Assembly: GCA_031285525.1 (NCBI GenBank)
Contig: JAITWB010000234.1
Coordinates: forward strand, 1 to 6,197
Direction: 5' to 3'
Source: Spirochaetaceae bacterium
GTDB lineage: Bacteria; Spirochaetota; Spirochaetia; Treponematales; Treponemataceae
DNA length: 6,197 bases
The position numbers and the translations under genes were made by a program. Below are positions 4,979 to 6,197 of the stretch, one piece after another (the first letter of the stretch is position 1; each line of letters begins with the position of its first letter). The notes beneath the pieces are model-generated. The model saw only the letters and a list, made by a program, of their open reading frames with translations, was not told the origin of the DNA and made no database searches.

Positions 4979-6197
4979 TTAATATATAGTACTTAGCATA
5001 TAGGATAATTCTTTCTCATACTCATCGTATATAAAAACCGGATCCGATCCGGTATCAATAACAGTGTCACCAATACACTCCAGAGCGATTTCGTTTATAT
5101 GCTCCAGCAAGACTTCGATCAACAACTGCTTATCCAAAGCAAACTGGGCAAGCCGCTGCTGCTGTTTATCCAAAATGATGGCAACCATTTCTCTCTCTTC
5201 CGGCGAGAGACGGGAAACAAAACCCTCCAACCCGCCTGCCGTTTCTATTTCATCATGAATAATCGGCGCATGAGAAGAAGCTTTGGGTTGTACCTCCTCT
5301 TCCGGCAAATCATCATACAGGATGAGTTTACCCTGTATCTCCGCTGCATCGCTGCGAATCTGATCCAGCTTACCAAAGTCCACTTCTATAGTAATCGGCT
5401 TTTTATATATCGACTTAGGATCCGTAAAAACCTCAGGATGATGCTTTTGAAACCAATAAGCAACCGTTTCATCTATCAATTCAGTAAATGACGGATCCCG
5501 CATCAGGTTTACTATAGCAGTCTGTTTTTTAGAATAATTGCGTATCTTAAGAGCCATCGGAGCCGCATCAGCGTTCAGTTTACCTTTAAAGTGTACGATA
5601 TTTCGCATAATAGATTCCATACGCTTTAAGATATAGCCTATCAACTGCGAAATGCCCTGCTCCAACTCTGCGTAGGCTCCGCATATCCAGGCATAATGGA
5701 CACGGTAATATTCTTCAAATTCACTGATCTCCACACTTTTTTTCCCCTGAACAATGGGCATTCCGCACACTGCATCTTTGAACGGTTTCCAGTCGGAACT
5801 ATTGCGTATGTCATGGATTCCTAATTCTCTAAAATCAATAGAGCGTTCCCCAAGGAATAAACCAATCCGCTCCAAACATTCCGCAAAGCACTGATTAAGC
5901 AGCTCCGCATGTACATCGGTATAAAAGACACTGCCTGCAATGTTATAACTGGATATCTTCCCATAAAAGGCAAGAGGATTCGGTATATTCTTTTTACCGA
6001 AAAACAGACAGGGATAATAATTCTCGATATTATGACGCAGCACCAACTGAGAAAAATCACCCTCTGATATAAAGCAGACAAAATAATCCCGTATCAGATT
6101 TGTCAGATACTGCGCCAAACGCGCATCGCTTTCATATGTCTTGAGCAGATCAGACAACTTCTCTATAACCTCATCGGCGCTCTGGGTCTCTATCCCA
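4979..6197 (-). CDS. TerB_N/TerB_C-type protein, C-terminal part (405 residues visible)
   Basis: The frame is open to the right edge (GIETQSADEVIEK precedes a TTG at 6157). The 5' end, including any TerB_N domain, is therefore outside the window, and the TTG is not the real start. Window residues 1-230 hold a central helical region (SDARLAQYLTNLIRDYF, 24-40; NPLAFYGKISSYNIAG, 73-88). The last 160 residues match the TerB_C pattern. ITIEVDFGKLDQIRSDAAEI (269-288) leads to an acidic segment (DDLPEEE). Then come FVSRLSPEEREMVAIIL (326-342) and the conserved end LLEHINEIALECIGDTVID (363-381), with IYDEYEKEL. TerB-related domains are helical with acidic residues thought to bind metal ions. TerB_N/TerB_C proteins have been predicted to work with helicases and ATPases in DNA processing rather than in tellurite resistance itself. 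It is the first gene visible in the operon and probably acts as a sensor or scaffold for the ATPase and helicase. No transmembrane segment is seen. Confidence 0.85.
   Translation of the reverse strand, partial: GIETQSADEVIEKLSDLLKTYESDARLAQYLTNLIRDYFVCFISEGDFSQLVLRHNIENYYPCLFFGKKNIPNPLAFYGKISSYNIAGSVFYTDVHAELLNQCFAECLERIGLFLGERSIDFRELGIHDIRNSSDWKPFKDAVCGMPIVQGKKSVEISEFEEYYRVHYAWICGAYAELEQGISQLIGYILKRMESIMRNIVHFKGKLNADAAPMALKIRNYSKKQTAIVNLMRDPSFTELIDETVAYWFQKHHPEVFTDPKSIYKKPITIEVDFGKLDQIRSDAAEIQGKLILYDDLPEEEVQPKASSHAPIIHDEIETAGGLEGFVSRLSPEEREMVAIILDKQQQRLAQFALDKQLLIEVLLEHINEIALECIGDTVIDTGSDPVFIYDEYEKELSYMLSTIY

Larger units (their letters stand above)
1291..6197 (-). other. Three-gene operon: TerB-type protein, BrxD-like ATPase, BrxHI-like helicase
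   Basis: The three genes lie in the same direction with gaps of 10 and 3 bases, and no internal promoter or terminator is apparent. The single terminator is at 1298-1242, and the promoter must lie beyond the right edge. Family knowledge: BrxD/BrxHI pairs occur in some BREX phage-defence loci, and TerB_N/TerB_C proteins occur beside helicases and ATPases in predicted DNA-processing clusters. Inference: the three products form one functional unit. PglZ, BrxC, BrxA/B or methylase genes are not in view but could lie to the right. Confidence 0.8.

Noticed and set aside
6155..6157. TTG as the start of the TerB-type protein
   Set aside because: The same frame stays open for 13 more codons to the window edge with plausible coding sequence, and family members are much longer at the N-terminus. 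The gene is simply cut by the window.
4979..6197. Classical tellurite-resistance (ter) operon
   Set aside because: No TerD/E/Z, TerC or TerY-type gene is in view. The TerB similarity is to the TerB_C class, and its partners are an ATPase and a helicase, so tellurite resistance should not be assumed.

Overview
This window reads almost entirely on the minus strand. It looks like an accessory (defence or mobile) region of a bacterial chromosome of moderate GC. A Treponema-like spirochaete or another gut anaerobe would fit the Rpn/PDDEXK_2 transposase-like gene and the small coiled-coil protein, but this is a weak guess, because no rRNA, tRNA or housekeeping gene is present to anchor it.

Right two-thirds (6197 down to 1291): three tightly packed minus-strand genes form one operon that enters from the right edge. 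In transcription order they are (1) the C-terminal 405 residues of a TerB_N/TerB_C-type protein, open at the window edge; (2) a 465-aa P-loop ATPase of the BrxC/BrxD (DUF2791) family; and (3) a 758-aa superfamily 2 DExH helicase resembling the BREX-associated BrxHI helicase. The gaps are 10 and 3 bases, which indicates co-transcription and probably translational coupling. The BrxD-type ATPase plus BrxHI-type helicase pair is known from some BREX phage-defence types. Here the visible partner is a TerB-type protein instead of PglZ, BrxC or a methyltransferase. TerB_N/TerB_C proteins have been linked by comparative genomics to DNA-processing and stress gene clusters. The likeliest reading is a compact, BREX-related DNA-processing or anti-phage module in which the ATPase loads or controls the helicase and the TerB protein is the sensor or scaffold. 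That role is inference. The operon ends in an intrinsic terminator that overlaps the helicase stop codon.

Left third (1290 down to 1): a small gene for a 133-aa coiled-coil protein has its own Shine-Dalgarno and a very strong intrinsic terminator. Beyond it is the 5' part of an Rpn-family (PD-(D/E)XK, PDDEXK_2) nuclease/transposase-like gene that runs off the left edge. Its expected start codon reads AGG where a promoter-like element and a well-placed Shine-Dalgarno predict ATG, so the gene is probably damaged. A 28-bp exact direct repeat occurs twice, about 30 bases past each of the two terminators. The two copies flank the coiled-coil gene as a 650-bp unit, which suggests modular insertion or a shared intergenic element.

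There is no gene-free stretch longer than about 240 bases. No CRISPR array, tRNA, rRNA or complete insertion sequence was seen.
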